From positions 1 to 58,258 of the forward strand of contig JASVEC010000100.1 in assembly GCA_030770535.1 (NCBI GenBank): a stretch of 58,258 bases of DNA, given 5' to 3'. Shown piece by piece: positions 24,576 through 34,852 of the stretch. The notes below the pieces were generated by a model. That model was given only the letters and a program-made list of their open reading frames with translations. It was not told the origin of the DNA and did no database searches. This stretch comes from Batkoa obscura. Its lineage: Eukaryota; Entomophthoromycota; Entomophthoromycetes; Entomophthorales; Batkoaceae. The position numbers and the translations under genes were made by a program. The first letter of the stretch is position 1; every line of letters begins with the position of its first letter.

Positions 24576-24704
24576 ATACAGTTCAAGTAAGAAGTAATAA
24601 AATTTTAATTATATTCAAAAGAAAAAGTTAATTAAATTTAATATTGAAAAATAATAAAATTAAATGATATGAAATAGGAATTAATATTTATTTCAAAAAA
24701 CAAA
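24576..24704. other. Short convergent spacer
   Basis: About 130 bp between the stop codons of the MPH1 and phosphopantetheine adenylyltransferase genes. It must accommodate both 3' ends, which suggests overlapping 3' UTRs. Confidence 0.4.
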
Positions 24705-25895
24705 TTAATGTCGATTTAAATATTCTCGAATTTTAGTGGATGACAATTTATTTTTAATATCTTGTTTATTTTCATGATCTGATATTAATTCAATACAAAT
24801 TATATTTAATTCATTATAACCTTTTTCAAGTCTCTTTTTGTTGACTAAAATTATATTAATATAGTTTCAGTTGTTTTATTTATGACTATATATTTAAACT
24901 TACTTGCTTCGCCACCAGAAACAGTTTCTTTAGATACTATTAATGTATCAATAGTGGAATCATGGATTGTTGGGCCATATGGATCAAAGATGGGTTCTAT
25001 CTAAATAAAAAGAAAGATTAAAGAATATGAATTGAAATGATATTAATAAAAGGAATTCGATAAAACTTACAATAAATTTAAAATTGGGACGTAGTAAATT
25101 CAAAAAATGATTAATAATTTCTATTCTTTTATCATTCTTTTGAATTTCATGAGCAAATTGTTTATTTTTTAATAAGGAATCATCTAGTAAAAGTAAATGT
25201 TAAAAAAAATTATTAATTTTATAGTTTATTAGAATATACAAACTTACCCATAATTCCACAAAATAATTTATCTTGAGCTAATAATAAAGCTGTAGATAGC
25301 AATATTTTATGCCCTAAATGTAAATGATCAAATGTACCTCCTAAAGCTATATAATGATAAGGTACATCTTTAATAATAGTAGTTGGATGGATGACGTTAT
25401 CAATAGTTGATAAGTTAGAATCATGATAAGTTAACAAAACCAAATTGGATGAATGGAAATTGTACTCTGATAGATATTGTAAATCTGATTATGTATAACA
25501 GTAAATTAGAAACAAAGTTAAAATTTTAAAAAATAAAATCAAAGTTGAAGTTTACCTTCTTTTTTAGAATAAATCTGCAATTGATTATCAAATAAATCAT
25601 TCGCTTTTTTTAAAAACTCTTTATTATAAGTCTGATAGATAATATTAATATCTAATAATAATTTATTTCCAATACTCCAAGTCCATAATTGATTATATAA
25701 ATAACAGTTGATGGAATAAAGTGATTGATGAGAAGAGATGATATTACTATCATTATAAATGTAAACATAAAGTGAACGATACTTTAAAGTTTGTAGGAGA
25801 TTTTGAATAGATTGAAGTAATTTTGAGTTGATAATAACTTGATGTTCTTTTATTTGTATATCAGTATCACTATTTATAAGAATAATTTGATTCAT
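24705..25895 (-). CDS. CAB4: Phosphopantetheine adenylyltransferase (coenzyme A biosynthesis)
   Basis: Nucleotidyltransferase forming dephospho-CoA from ATP and 4'-phosphopantetheine. The nucleotidyltransferase signature is [17 protein letters not shown], with the xHxGH-type histidines. The C-terminal part carries SKETVSGG and the [11 protein letters not shown] segment, typical of eukaryotic and archaeal PPAT (yeast Cab4). The N-terminal 120 residues (starting [16 protein letters not shown]) are variable, as in Cab4 proteins. There are four introns, for example near 25499-25553, 25205-25246 and 25003-25070. The stop is at 24705. It is divergent from the next gene, with only about 175 bp between the start codons, so they probably share a promoter region. 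Confidence 0.85.
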
Positions 25896-26070
25896 TTTTG
25901 ATTTCTATTTATATTATTATAAAATTCAACAAAAAAGAAGCATTGACTTAAATAAATTGATTGCAAAATAATCTGAACATTTGAAAAAAACTCCTAAGTT
26001 TTATTTGAAATTTAGCTTATTTTAAAAATTCAAGTTTATTTCCATTATTTTATTTACTTTTGATTTAAAA

Positions 26071-27519
26071 ATGAAACTTATGAATAAATTAATACAAAAT
26101 TTTCAATATCAATCCATCCGTTCTTTACATTGTAAAAAATACTTGATCAATTCATCTCACTTAACCGACAAATCCCATCCTATTTACCAAAATTCACATA
26201 CTGATTTAGCCATTTTATTATTCAGTAAATCATATCAACAAGTGACAAAAACATATGATTATCTTCAAACTAAGTTAAATCCCAGTAACATACAAGCTAC
26301 ATTTGTGGATAATGTTATTGATAATAATTTAGAAGAAGATAATTTAGTTATATTATTAATTAATAAAGAAAATGAAAATGAAGTTTTGATCCCATTTTAT
26401 CATCAAGATAAGGATGTAAAAGATTTAAATTTCAATTCAGTAGGTAGATGGCGTGTTGGGAAGCAGACGGGGTCAGTAGAAAGGAGAGAGATGGATTTAG
26501 GAAATATGAAATCGATCTCTCAAGCTGAAAATAAAGTTAAGATACCAAAAGAATTAGAAACTGTGAAAGAGTAAGTTTTGTTTTTTATATTAAGATTAAG
26601 TATTAGATTAATGGAAATTGATTAATAGGAGCAATGGAAGTTTATTTTTAATGGGAGATAATCAATTAGAGCAATATTTACAAGTTTTAGATATTGAAAT
26701 GAAAGGGGTAACTAAGGTAAAGTATTAATCATAATCATAACAATTTAATTATATTGATTTTAATCAAAATATGTTCTTATTTCAATAGACTGGTTTTAAG
26801 TCAAGTAATACAATATTTGAGTACAATACACCTAATCAATTGTATTATAATAACAAACTCTATCAAGAAGGTTTATTAGGTTTTTATACTAACTGTATAT
26901 TACCATGGAAAGTCAGTGTTGATAGATTAACTAAAATAAGTGACGAATATGAATTAAAACAATGTCAAGGAAACATAATAATTGAATTCAAAGGATTTAA
27001 TAATGCTTGTGGATTATTGAAAGAAAAAGTAGATCAATTGGGAAATAAAAATCAAAAATTAGATTTTAATCAAGTATCAATTTGGACGAGATTAAGTAGA
27101 GAGAAGAAAGAGATAGTAAGTATAAATTAATAGTAATAAAATAATTGTATATATCTTCTTTTAGGGTTATTTTGCTATTTCAGCTGGAGATCCAAGTAAT
27201 GGGAATATTGCATTAGATACGAAATTAGATTTAAAAATTGGAGATAAAATAGAAGTAAGTTATAATAATTCAACATAATACAATAATTAACAATTTCATT
27301 TATATCTAGTTTTATTATGAAGATAATAATACTTTTATAGAAAATAGAATTAATAATAATTCTAATGAATTATCGATTAATTATTTAAATTTTGATTTAA
27401 ATTATTCTATATCTAATGAATCTAAAAAGAATTCTATTATAAATTCGGAAGGTTTAATTAATTTTAATAATGGTATATCTACTATTTTAAAGTTGAATTA
27501 TTCTAAATTAAATATTTAA
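26071..27519 (+). CDS. Putative FIST-domain protein, possibly mitochondrial
   Basis: Protein of about 390 residues after removal of four introns (about 26573-26629, 26717-26789, 27115-27164 and 27254-27309). The N terminus is basic and lacks early acidic residues (MKLMNKLIQNFQYQSIRSLH), which fits a mitochondrial presequence. Conserved-looking segments are DLAILLFSKSYQQV, SVGRWRVGKQ, NGSLFLMGDNQLEQYLQ, LYQEGLLGFYTN and FAISAGDPSNGNIALDT. The last, with a glycine-rich turn and an alternating hydrophobic strand, resembles the end of the FIST sensory domain as found in fungal and FBXO22-type proteins. I recall this similarity only by pattern, so the family is provisional. It lies between divergent CAB4 and convergent BRR6. 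Function unknown. Confidence 0.5.
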
Positions 27520-27528
27520 AATAACATT

Positions 27529-27579
27529 AAAATAAAATAAAATAAAATAAAATAAAATAAAATAAAATAAAATAAAATA
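27529..27579. repeat. (AAAAT)n microsatellite
   Basis: About ten uninterrupted copies of a five-base unit, beginning ten bases after the stop codon of the FIST-like gene. A shorter run of the same unit lies in an intron of the tRNA methyltransferase gene (30542-30570). Confidence 0.9.
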
Positions 27580-27623
27580 GTAATGATACAAACTTTCTTA
27601 TTTTATTTTGATTTCCTTCTTAT

Positions 27624-27641
27624 TTATCTTATCATCCCAAG

Positions 27642-27676
<35 letters not shown>

Positions 27677-28998
27677 TCTGTCCTACATGTGGTAAACCAA
27701 CCAATTTAGTCATCGAATTTAACAAAATCCAAAACAAAAGAAATAAGACTAATAAAAACTAAACAAAAAAACGTTAATTTCAAATTGTATATCCCAACAA
27801 TAAAATAATAAAAACAAATAAACAGACAATAATACAGTAAATATATAAAACAACAAACAAATGATACAACTTTTTAACTTACCATCGATTTATAACTAAA
27901 TGTTGATAAAAAAGCATCTATTAATTGACCAATTGAAATTAAACATAATTTAATAATTGAAATGGAATGAGTTGGATTTTGATTTCTACGCCTATTCCAT
28001 TCCTCACATATATTTTCCATAGCTGGTCGACGTAATTCGGGATCACATTGATTATCAATATAGTTTTTTTGAGATACAGAAATATCTCTAATTAAAGCTA
28101 AAAGAATAAGAAGAGAAAAGTTGGATTAGTAAGTGGGAGTAATGAAAAAAGAAGTTACCTTGTTGATGTGATATATAAATATTGTAAGTGTCGTTATATA
28201 AAGTGTAAATAAACACAAAACTTAATATTAATATAAAGATTAAAAATAAGATATTAATGATTAATTGTAGTACTCTTTTGTTTTAAAATTAAATATTAAT
28301 TATGCATTAAATAAATTAATGTATAATTAAATTACCTATAGATATAATATAGTTGAGTTAAACGTTGATAGTATGTGTTATTATCATTCGAAAAATTAGA
28401 ATTTGGTTTATGATTATTATTAGCATTATTATAGTTATAATTGGTATTACTTGTAGTGGATATTATATATTCATTATTTTCATTAGCATCATAAAAATCA
28501 TTCGATAAATCACTTTCATTTTTATTGTTTTTAATAAATGGATTATTATTATTATTATTATTATCTCTTGAGTTTTTCTTTTTTTTCTTATTTTGAAGAA
28601 ATATATTACCGCTTTTACCAATAATATTGTCATTATCATCATTTAAATTATCCTCATATTGATTGTTTTTATTAATCGAGCTATCAGTAATTTCATCATT
28701 GTCATTCTTCAAATTTTCATCACTTTTTTTGTTCTCTACCAACAGCTCGTCATCAATATCCTTGTTTTTATCGTTGTGATCCTTTAGATTATTTAGATTA
28801 TTTTCATTATTCCTGTCCTTAATATAGTTTTCTTTTTCAATCTCAATATCTACTTTTTTAAATTTACGATTTCTTAGTTTATCTAAATAATTAGATTGTG
28901 GTAAATATACTAATTATAAAACAAGATAACAATTATTAATATCTTATATTATAATAAATAGATATATCTTATTTACTTGAATTTTCTTTATTGCTCAT
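27624..28998 (-). CDS. BRR6: Nuclear envelope protein Brr6/Brl1 family
   Basis: Integral nuclear-envelope protein needed for nuclear pore complex assembly. From the ATG at 28998 the protein runs through a highly charged, Asn-rich nucleoplasmic region, a first membrane segment (VLQLIINILFLIFILILSFV), a lumenal domain with YIDNQCDPELRRPAMENICEEW, and a second hydrophobic segment (FLLVLFLLFWILL) before an Asn-tract tail. The N-C-x-P-x-x-R-x-P-A-M-x-x-x-C-x-x-W pattern is the Brr6 signature. The family usually has four lumenal cysteines; only the two central ones are present here, the first and last being replaced (SVSQKNY and RRRNQNP). Introns are short, for example the one after YKSM (27884 downwards). 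The gene is divergent from DCP1, with about 155 bp between starts. Confidence 0.78.
27642..27674. repeat. (ATT)n run encoding an Asn tract
   Basis: Trinucleotide run in the last exon of the Brr6 gene. On the coding strand it reads AAT repeats, giving about ten consecutive asparagines just before the C terminus. Confidence 0.85.
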
Positions 28999-29152
28999 TT
29001 TTAAAAAAAAAATTAAAAAAATGGAATTCTCACTTAAAAAATTTATGACTTCACACTTTGCATTTTCAATGAGTTGACGACTTCACTTCTTTTTCTTTTT
29101 TATTTAATAATTATTCTTATTTTAACTCAAATAACAAAAACCAGAAACTTCA

Positions 29153-29422
29153 ATGAATCCTAAAATTCAATACGACCTTAATTTAAAAGTAATAAAACGA
29201 TATGATCCAAATATAATAGCAATACTAGATTCTTCTTCGCATTCCGTTATTTATGATTTTGATGAAAAACAAATTGGTTGGGTAATTAGATTCATATTCA
29301 TTTTATTGAAATTATTTATTAATACAACTATAATTATCATTGTAGAAATTAGCTAATTATAGTGGCCCGTTATTTTTATTTAAGAGGTAAAATAGTATAC
29401 AATTTTATCTATTTAACTAATA

Positions 29423-29462
<40 letters not shown>

Positions 29463-29934
29463 TTATAATTTAGAAAAATAGCTCCTTTTTATGGCATCTT
29501 TATATTAAACAGGGAAAATTTAAATAATTTTATATTTTATTTGAGTAACGAATGTCAAGTTAGTTATAATGAATATATTAATGTTAAAAGACCTGAAAGT
29601 AAGTTAATATCATTTTAATATAAAGTAGAAATAATAATAATACATAAAATATTCAATATTCGATATTCAATATTCAATATTCAATATTCAATACTAATTT
29701 TTTTATTGAATTTTTATTTTTATAATTTAGATGGTATCTTTGGTATTTGGTTATATGAAGAAAGCGATAGAGCTAGAATTGCTTCTGCTTTGGATATGTA
29801 AGTTACTAATATTTATTTATTTATTATATATTACAATAATATATTCTAGTTATTCAAGAGTCATGGCTGATGACATAACCAGTCCAAAATTTGAAGAAAA
29901 TTTTAATTTATCAACAATCAATAAAAATTATTAA
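29153..29934 (+). CDS. DCP1: mRNA decapping enzyme subunit Dcp1
   Basis: EVH1-fold activator of the Dcp2 decapping enzyme in cytoplasmic mRNA decay. Splicing five exons gives about 155 residues: NLKVIKRYDPNIIAILDSSS, HSVIYDFDEKQIGW, KLANYSGPLFLFKR, KIAPFYGIFILNRENL and GIFGIWLYEESDRARI. These match the Dcp1 order of conserved blocks: KRYDP, HxxxYxF, W, GPLFLYKR, GFxILNR and GIWFY. The acceptor after intron 1 that keeps frame is the TTGTAG at about 29345, not the later TTAG or TATAG. Intron 2 contains an (AAT)n run and intron 3 a seven-base minisatellite. The length is typical of a minimal Dcp1 without a C-terminal extension. It converges on the tRNA methyltransferase gene 66 bp away. Confidence 0.9.
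29427..29462. repeat. (AAT)n microsatellite in a DCP1 intron
   Basis: About twelve AAT units inside intron 2 of DCP1. Unlike other AAT runs in the window it is non-coding. Confidence 0.85.
29648..29693. repeat. Seven-base minisatellite in a DCP1 intron
   Basis: Six tandem copies of a unit reading ATATTCA (one copy ATATTCG) inside intron 3 of DCP1, about 35 bases before the acceptor. Confidence 0.85.
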
Positions 29935-30000
29935 TTTAATAAAAAGAACTTCATTAAACAGAATCATATTCTAATTTTATTCTCCTATCAATTCCTTTTC

Positions 30001-31059
30001 TCAACACTTCTCTATCACTGCCTGTAAAAATATTCTATCTGCTTTAACTCCCAACTTAACATTTTCCATCTTTTTATGAACATAATTAATCTCTACTACC
30101 TTAAACCCAACCTCTTGTACTAACTCTTGAAATTGATGTTGATTAAAATAAACACTAAATGTCCCATCTTGGCGTACATAAAATTGATCATCGATTTTAT
30201 TACTACTCTTAAACCGAATTTCAGCTGCATCGTATTCTGCATAATCTCGAAAGAATAGTTTACCACCTGGTTTCATGGCCTAGAACGTATTAATTAATAG
30301 GCTAATTTTTACTTTAATATAAGCTACTTACTTTATGTATATTTTCAAAGCTGGCTTTTTGTTTATTTGGTGGTATAGCAGATATTACAAATATACAAGA
30401 TACATAATCTAATTCATTTTTGACATTTTCAGATAAATCGTCTTTCGTTATATCACATACAAAAGGTATACATCTATTTGGATTATATTCTGGATGTTCC
30501 TATAGAAAATTAAAATAATAATGTTATTTAATTGATTTGACAAAATAAAATAAAATAAAATAAAATAAAAAAAGATTAATTACTTTAACAAATTGAACTG
30601 CTCTTGGTGAAAAATCACAAGCATAAAAGATTAAATTTTTAGTTTGATTTAATACTGGATAAACAAAATTTCCAACACCACAACCTACTTCCAATATATA
30701 TCTTTTCTAATTTTGAAAAAATAAAACATTATAAGTATTAATTGTTTTTTATATTAATATATTTGTCTTACTTGTTCATTTTTATCATTATTATTAATTA
30801 ATTGATTTAATTCTTCAAATTCTTTATCTATCCAATGTCGGTCTTTAAAGAAATTGACGCCATTACGTTTGTAGAATTTATCCCTGATTAAAAATTAGTT
30901 AATAGAGTTATTGAAAATTAGATAATAGAATGTATTACCAATTCTTAGATGCTTCATTACTATATTTTTTATACCAGAATTCACTTACTCCAACTTTTCG
31001 TTGTTTTAATTCTTGTTTAGTAGATTCATCAATTGTGATACACGCGGCTTTATTATTAC

Positions 31060-31098
<39 letters not shown>

Positions 31099-31156
31099 TA
31101 ATTTCATTGTTAATTGAACTGGTGGTTTCATTTAAGTTTTCATTATTTGTTGACAT
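30001..31156 (-). CDS. tRNA N3-methylcytidine methyltransferase (Trm140/METTL6 family)
   Basis: SAM-dependent enzyme that forms 3-methylcytidine at position 32 of tRNA-Ser/Thr. From the ATG at 31156 the protein opens with an Asn tract of about a dozen residues, then VGVSEFWYKKYSNEASKNWD and FYKRNGVNFFKDRHWIDKEF (family hallmark N-F-F-K-D-R-H-W). SAM motif I is LEVGCGVGNFVYPVL, followed by ACDFSPRAVQFVKEH, CDITKDDL, and KPGGKLFFRDYAEYD with RFKSS..DQFYVRQDGTFSVYF. Four introns separate the exons, one with an (AAAAT)n run. It is a METTL2/6/8-type protein without the actin-binding N-terminal extension of yeast Abp140. Confidence 0.92.
30542..30570. repeat. (AAAAT)n microsatellite in an intron
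   Basis: Five to six copies of the unit inside an intron of the tRNA methyltransferase gene. Confidence 0.85.
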
Positions 31157-31390
31157 TTTTCTATTTCTATTTTTTTGTACTAAAAAACAAAATTTTATTT
31201 TTTGTTAAATTTTCTTGATTCACCACCATTTTTAATTTACTATTTTTATAAGCTACTATTTTCTTTATAATTCTTTGAACTAAAATTAAAACCTTGAATT
31301 ATAAAGAGAACTCGATAACTCTTTAAATTCTAATAAAAATACTATAAATACAATGGAAACTAACATAATATAAAATTTATTCTCAAAAAA

Positions 31391-32463
31391 TGGCTTGTAA
31401 CCTCGATTCTTATCTTTCTTCCGTTGATAATGAATGTCATTGTAAATGAATCTCAATGTTTTATTTTAACTATTGAAAATAACTAACTTTTCTTTAAAGT
31501 ATGTAACTTACCTGGTTGTGAGCGATGTAACCCCAGTGGTGAATGTATCTCATGTTATAATAATCAAACCTTACAATTAGCTGGGGATAAAGGATGTGTA
31601 CTAAAACCTGAATATTATTGTAAGAATGATTTCAATGAGGGTATTTTTATAGATGGGTCATGTAAGAGTAAGTATTATAAATAATATTTACTATATTAAT
31701 TTGTAATAACTAATTTATTAGAATGTGATAGTAATTGTTATCAATGTTATGGACCAAAAAAAGTGGAATGTTTATTATGTAAAGATAAAATAATTCAAGA
31801 TCAAATTGAATATCCGATGATAAGAAAAAAGAATGAATGTAAAGTAATAACTCAAGATCAATTTAGTAACTATTTTAATAATTGTGGAGATTATCAAATA
31901 ATTAATAAATTCGGTGTATGTGATCGTAAGCTTTGTTTCGATATTTCATTTATAAAAAGTTACTTAATCAACTCTTTATCTTAGTTTGTCCTAAAAATTG
32001 TATTTCCTGTACCTTTAATAATGTAAATAATTTATCCAATTTTAATTATACTTGTTTATCTTGTGATGATTCATTTAATTTAATTGAGGGTAAATGTATT
32101 AATAATAGCACTGATAACAATAATAATCATAACAATATAAACGAAAACAATAATAATAATAACATAAATAATAATAATAGTGACAATACCCCATCGAATG
32201 ATAGTCCTAACAATAAACCTAATTCATCTATTGATAATACTCAAATGATAGCTATATCGAGTTCAATAATAATTGTACTATTATTAATAGCCGTTCTAAT
32301 AATTTATAAGTTAATAAAAAATCATCAAGTTAAATTAAATAATCAAAAAAAAGTCATGGATTATCGCTGGAACTTAATCAATCATAACAATCAAACCAAA
32401 GATTCACAAAACTCATCTACTTTAGATGTGCCATTAACTAGTCTAAATAAATCTATTAAATAA
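31391..32463 (+). CDS. Cysteine-rich single-pass membrane protein, unrecognised family
   Basis: Not assigned to a known gene. Spliced product of about 290 residues: a cysteine-rich ectodomain with repeated CxxC and CxxxC spacing (CNLPGCERCNPSGECISC, CDSNCYQCYGPKKVECLLC, CPKNCISCTFNNV, CLSCDD, GKCINNS), an Asn/Ser/Pro linker, one membrane segment (MIAISSSIIIVLLLIAVLII) and a 60-residue polar tail. The cysteine pattern resembles furin-like or growth-factor-receptor repeats of surface proteins in protists and fungi. Three introns have clean phase: after ECH, after SCK and after GVCD. The first ATG at 31391 gives MACNLDSYLS, with no hydrophobic signal peptide, so a further 5' exon may exist or the topology is unusual. 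It is divergent from the methyltransferase gene (234 bp) and convergent with the NXT1-like gene (80 bp). Confidence 0.7.
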
Positions 32464-32543
32464 AAAATAAAAAAATTGAATTATATATATAAAATTAAAT
32501 TTATAACATATTAAAAAAACATTATTGCATACTATAAAAATAC

Positions 32544-33157
32544 TCAAACCAAACGAAAAGTATCATTAGCAATAAAATAAGCGTTAGCTTGTTGAGGGTC
32601 CGGGGATAATAAAAATATTTGAGAAAATGGATAAGCTTTTTTTTCACCGCCAAAACTAATGGTACCCGATACAAATACTTGAATACAACAAGGGCCATTT
32701 AAATACGTTGAGACTAAAAATAAAATTCAATAAATATTAGTTTTTGTTAATTAATTGAAGGGGAATTTGATAGGTTTTAAAAAAATAACTTACATGGAAG
32801 TGGATGTGAGTTGACTGTTGAAACCGTAGTTCTTGAAGTAGGTACCCTTGGTTGAAAGGTATTTATTGAGTCTAAACCTTTGATTAAATTGCCTAAAAAT
32901 AACTCATTATTAAGTTTCCATTTCAATTACTAAACTCGGCTACCATTAAACACCATTGTCGAATTCTCTTTATAAAATACGTTCCAAGACTAAAATGTTT
33001 ATTGAATATTATTTAAATAAAACTTATTTGATATTGAAGTTAGTGAAATATTTGAAATTACCAGTCTTTTATTGTCCAATATATCATAGTATGAAGCTAC
33101 AAATTTTTCAGCCACTTCAAATGCATCAGCAAATAATAATCCCATATTGATACTCAT
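32544..33157 (-). CDS. NTF2-like mRNA export factor (NXT1/p15 type)
   Basis: Small NTF2-fold protein, likely partner of the Mex67/NXF1 export receptor. The spliced protein starts MSINMGLLFADAFEVAEKFV, then ASYYDILDNKR, SWNVFYKENSTMVFNGN, LIKGLDSINTF, a variable stretch, and a last exon with STYLNGPCCIQVFVSGTISF and FSQIFLLSPD..ANDTFRLV. The order matches NXT1: AEEFVxxYY, a helix ending in R/K, a TLVWNGN-like strand, xVxVxGxVKF and a QxFxL...DCFR C terminus. The ATG at 33157 gives the expected length. NTF2 itself is the main alternative, but the VFNGN and GTISF blocks favour NXT1. Three introns; it lies convergent to the Cys-rich membrane protein gene. Confidence 0.75.
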
Positions 33158-34852
33158 CTTTGCGTTATCTTTTTTTTTAAATCTTGCTATTAGTATATAT
33201 TGGCTTGTAAAGTTATAATTAAGTTTCAATTGATTATGTATTTTTTGGTTGTTGGATTCTATCTATTTCCCTTTTTTAATAAAAAAATAACATTTAATTT
33301 TTTTTAAATATCTTTTAATGTGACCAAGATTGCAAAGATTTGGATCAATTTGTCCAATGAAATCTTTAGTTGATAGAAATTAATTGCAAAATTGGATGTG
33401 GAAGGAAGATAACTTTATTAAATTTGAGTCCAAACTTAAAAAAAAAGATTAATTATAGTATTTTATAAAGAGTATACAGCTAATTCAATATCTAAAAAAA
33501 ATGTCAAGAAATAAAATAATTGATATTAAATATATGTCTTGGTTTTAATGTTTTTTTTACAACACATTATTATAAATAATTGTATAAACTTATTAATATC
33601 AAAACTAAGGATAATAAATAAATAAAGCTGTTTTTATAAAAAGTTGATTATATTGAACTTTATATATATACATAAAAGTTTTAATTTTATTATTAAACAT
33701 AATCTTATCGAACAGTATATAATATGAAATGCAAAGATTTATTTATCAAAAAAACTTGGTAACCAGATATCACTAGTACTACTGTTTACTTTAAATTTTA
33801 AGCTTTTTAAAAAATTCCCACTATCCTTCGGAAGTTAGTATATGAAGATGTATTTTTTTGTTTAATTTGCAATCTTTTTGCTCAAACAGTGATTAAAAAA
33901 TGAAAAAAGTGATGAAACCAAAAAAAAACATCCTCACATGTTTTATTTTGGATTCAACTACAAAGCCATTAACCCAAATATGCTCTAGAATCTTTTTTAT
34001 CTTAGAAAGTGATATTGTCCACCGCTCCTTGATAGCACCAATTATTAAATATTTTTTGTATTTATTTTTGTCGCTTGTTTGTTTCAATCTTCACAAATAA
34101 TAACTTGATGTTGCTGACATCCTTTTTATAATTATGTGCCTATGGTAGTGTTTATTTAGAATGAAAGAATGAATGAATAAAATCATAAATCACTAACGCG
34201 AGTTAAAGGGAGGAAAGGTCTTTAACATTAGTAGAATTTTTTGGCCTAAACGTGCTCACCTCAAGAATTTTCTAATCTGATTTAAATTTCTGTGATTTAA
34301 AAGAGGTTAGGAAGAATTCATTAATAAGAAAGTGTTTCTGTTTTAGTATAAATAAAGAGATAAGGACTGCATGACATTTATTTTCAAGAACCATTTTGCA
34401 GTAGTATCTATGAATGATACATATGACTAATATTCCAAGTGATGATAAATGGGGATCGGAGCTTACCGTCATCTTTTTATAAATATTCTACTTTTTTTTT
34501 ATTTCTTCTCAACCTTTGTTTAGCACTTTTGGCAAAAATATATTTTGATCCTATATCAAATTTTTCTTTATAAAAGAGTCAATGTAGTTTACGATTCTTT
34601 TCCTCTTTATGGAATGTAAAATCAAATAGTCAAATGAATTAAATTAATGTTTATTATACTTTTTCTTATAAAGAAAAAAGAGATGCCTTATGATTGAAAT
34701 TTATTCTGCTCTCTATTATTTGTTTATAAATCACTTAGGAATTTGAACTCTTTCAAAAAATCAAAAAAATAAATATTTTAATTTAAAACTTTACAAAAAA
34801 AAACTTTAACAATAGAGTTGATTTTATTAATTACATATATTTGTTACTTTTT
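33158..34852. other. Intergenic region with one element copy
   Basis: About 1.7 kb between the NXT1-like gene start and the 3' end of the second S41 gene. Holds a foldback element at 33840-33939; small open frames here overlap the element or have no protein-like pattern. Confidence 0.45.
33840..33939 (+). mobile_element. Short foldback MITE-like element, copy 5
   Basis: About 100 bp, starts TATGAAGATGTATTTTTTTG and ends AACATCCTCACA. Some internal bases are lost relative to the consensus, but GCTCAAACAGTGATTAAAAA and GATGAAACCAAAAAA are kept. Confidence 0.7.

Noticed and set aside
27529-27674. Repeat-rich stretch considered as a CRISPR-like or satellite array
   Set aside because: It is simple (AAAAT)n and (ATT)n sequence without spacers, the second part coding for Asn in the Brr6 tail.
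33893-34100. Open frames on both strands
   Set aside because: Both overlap the end of foldback element copy 5 and lack protein-like pattern.
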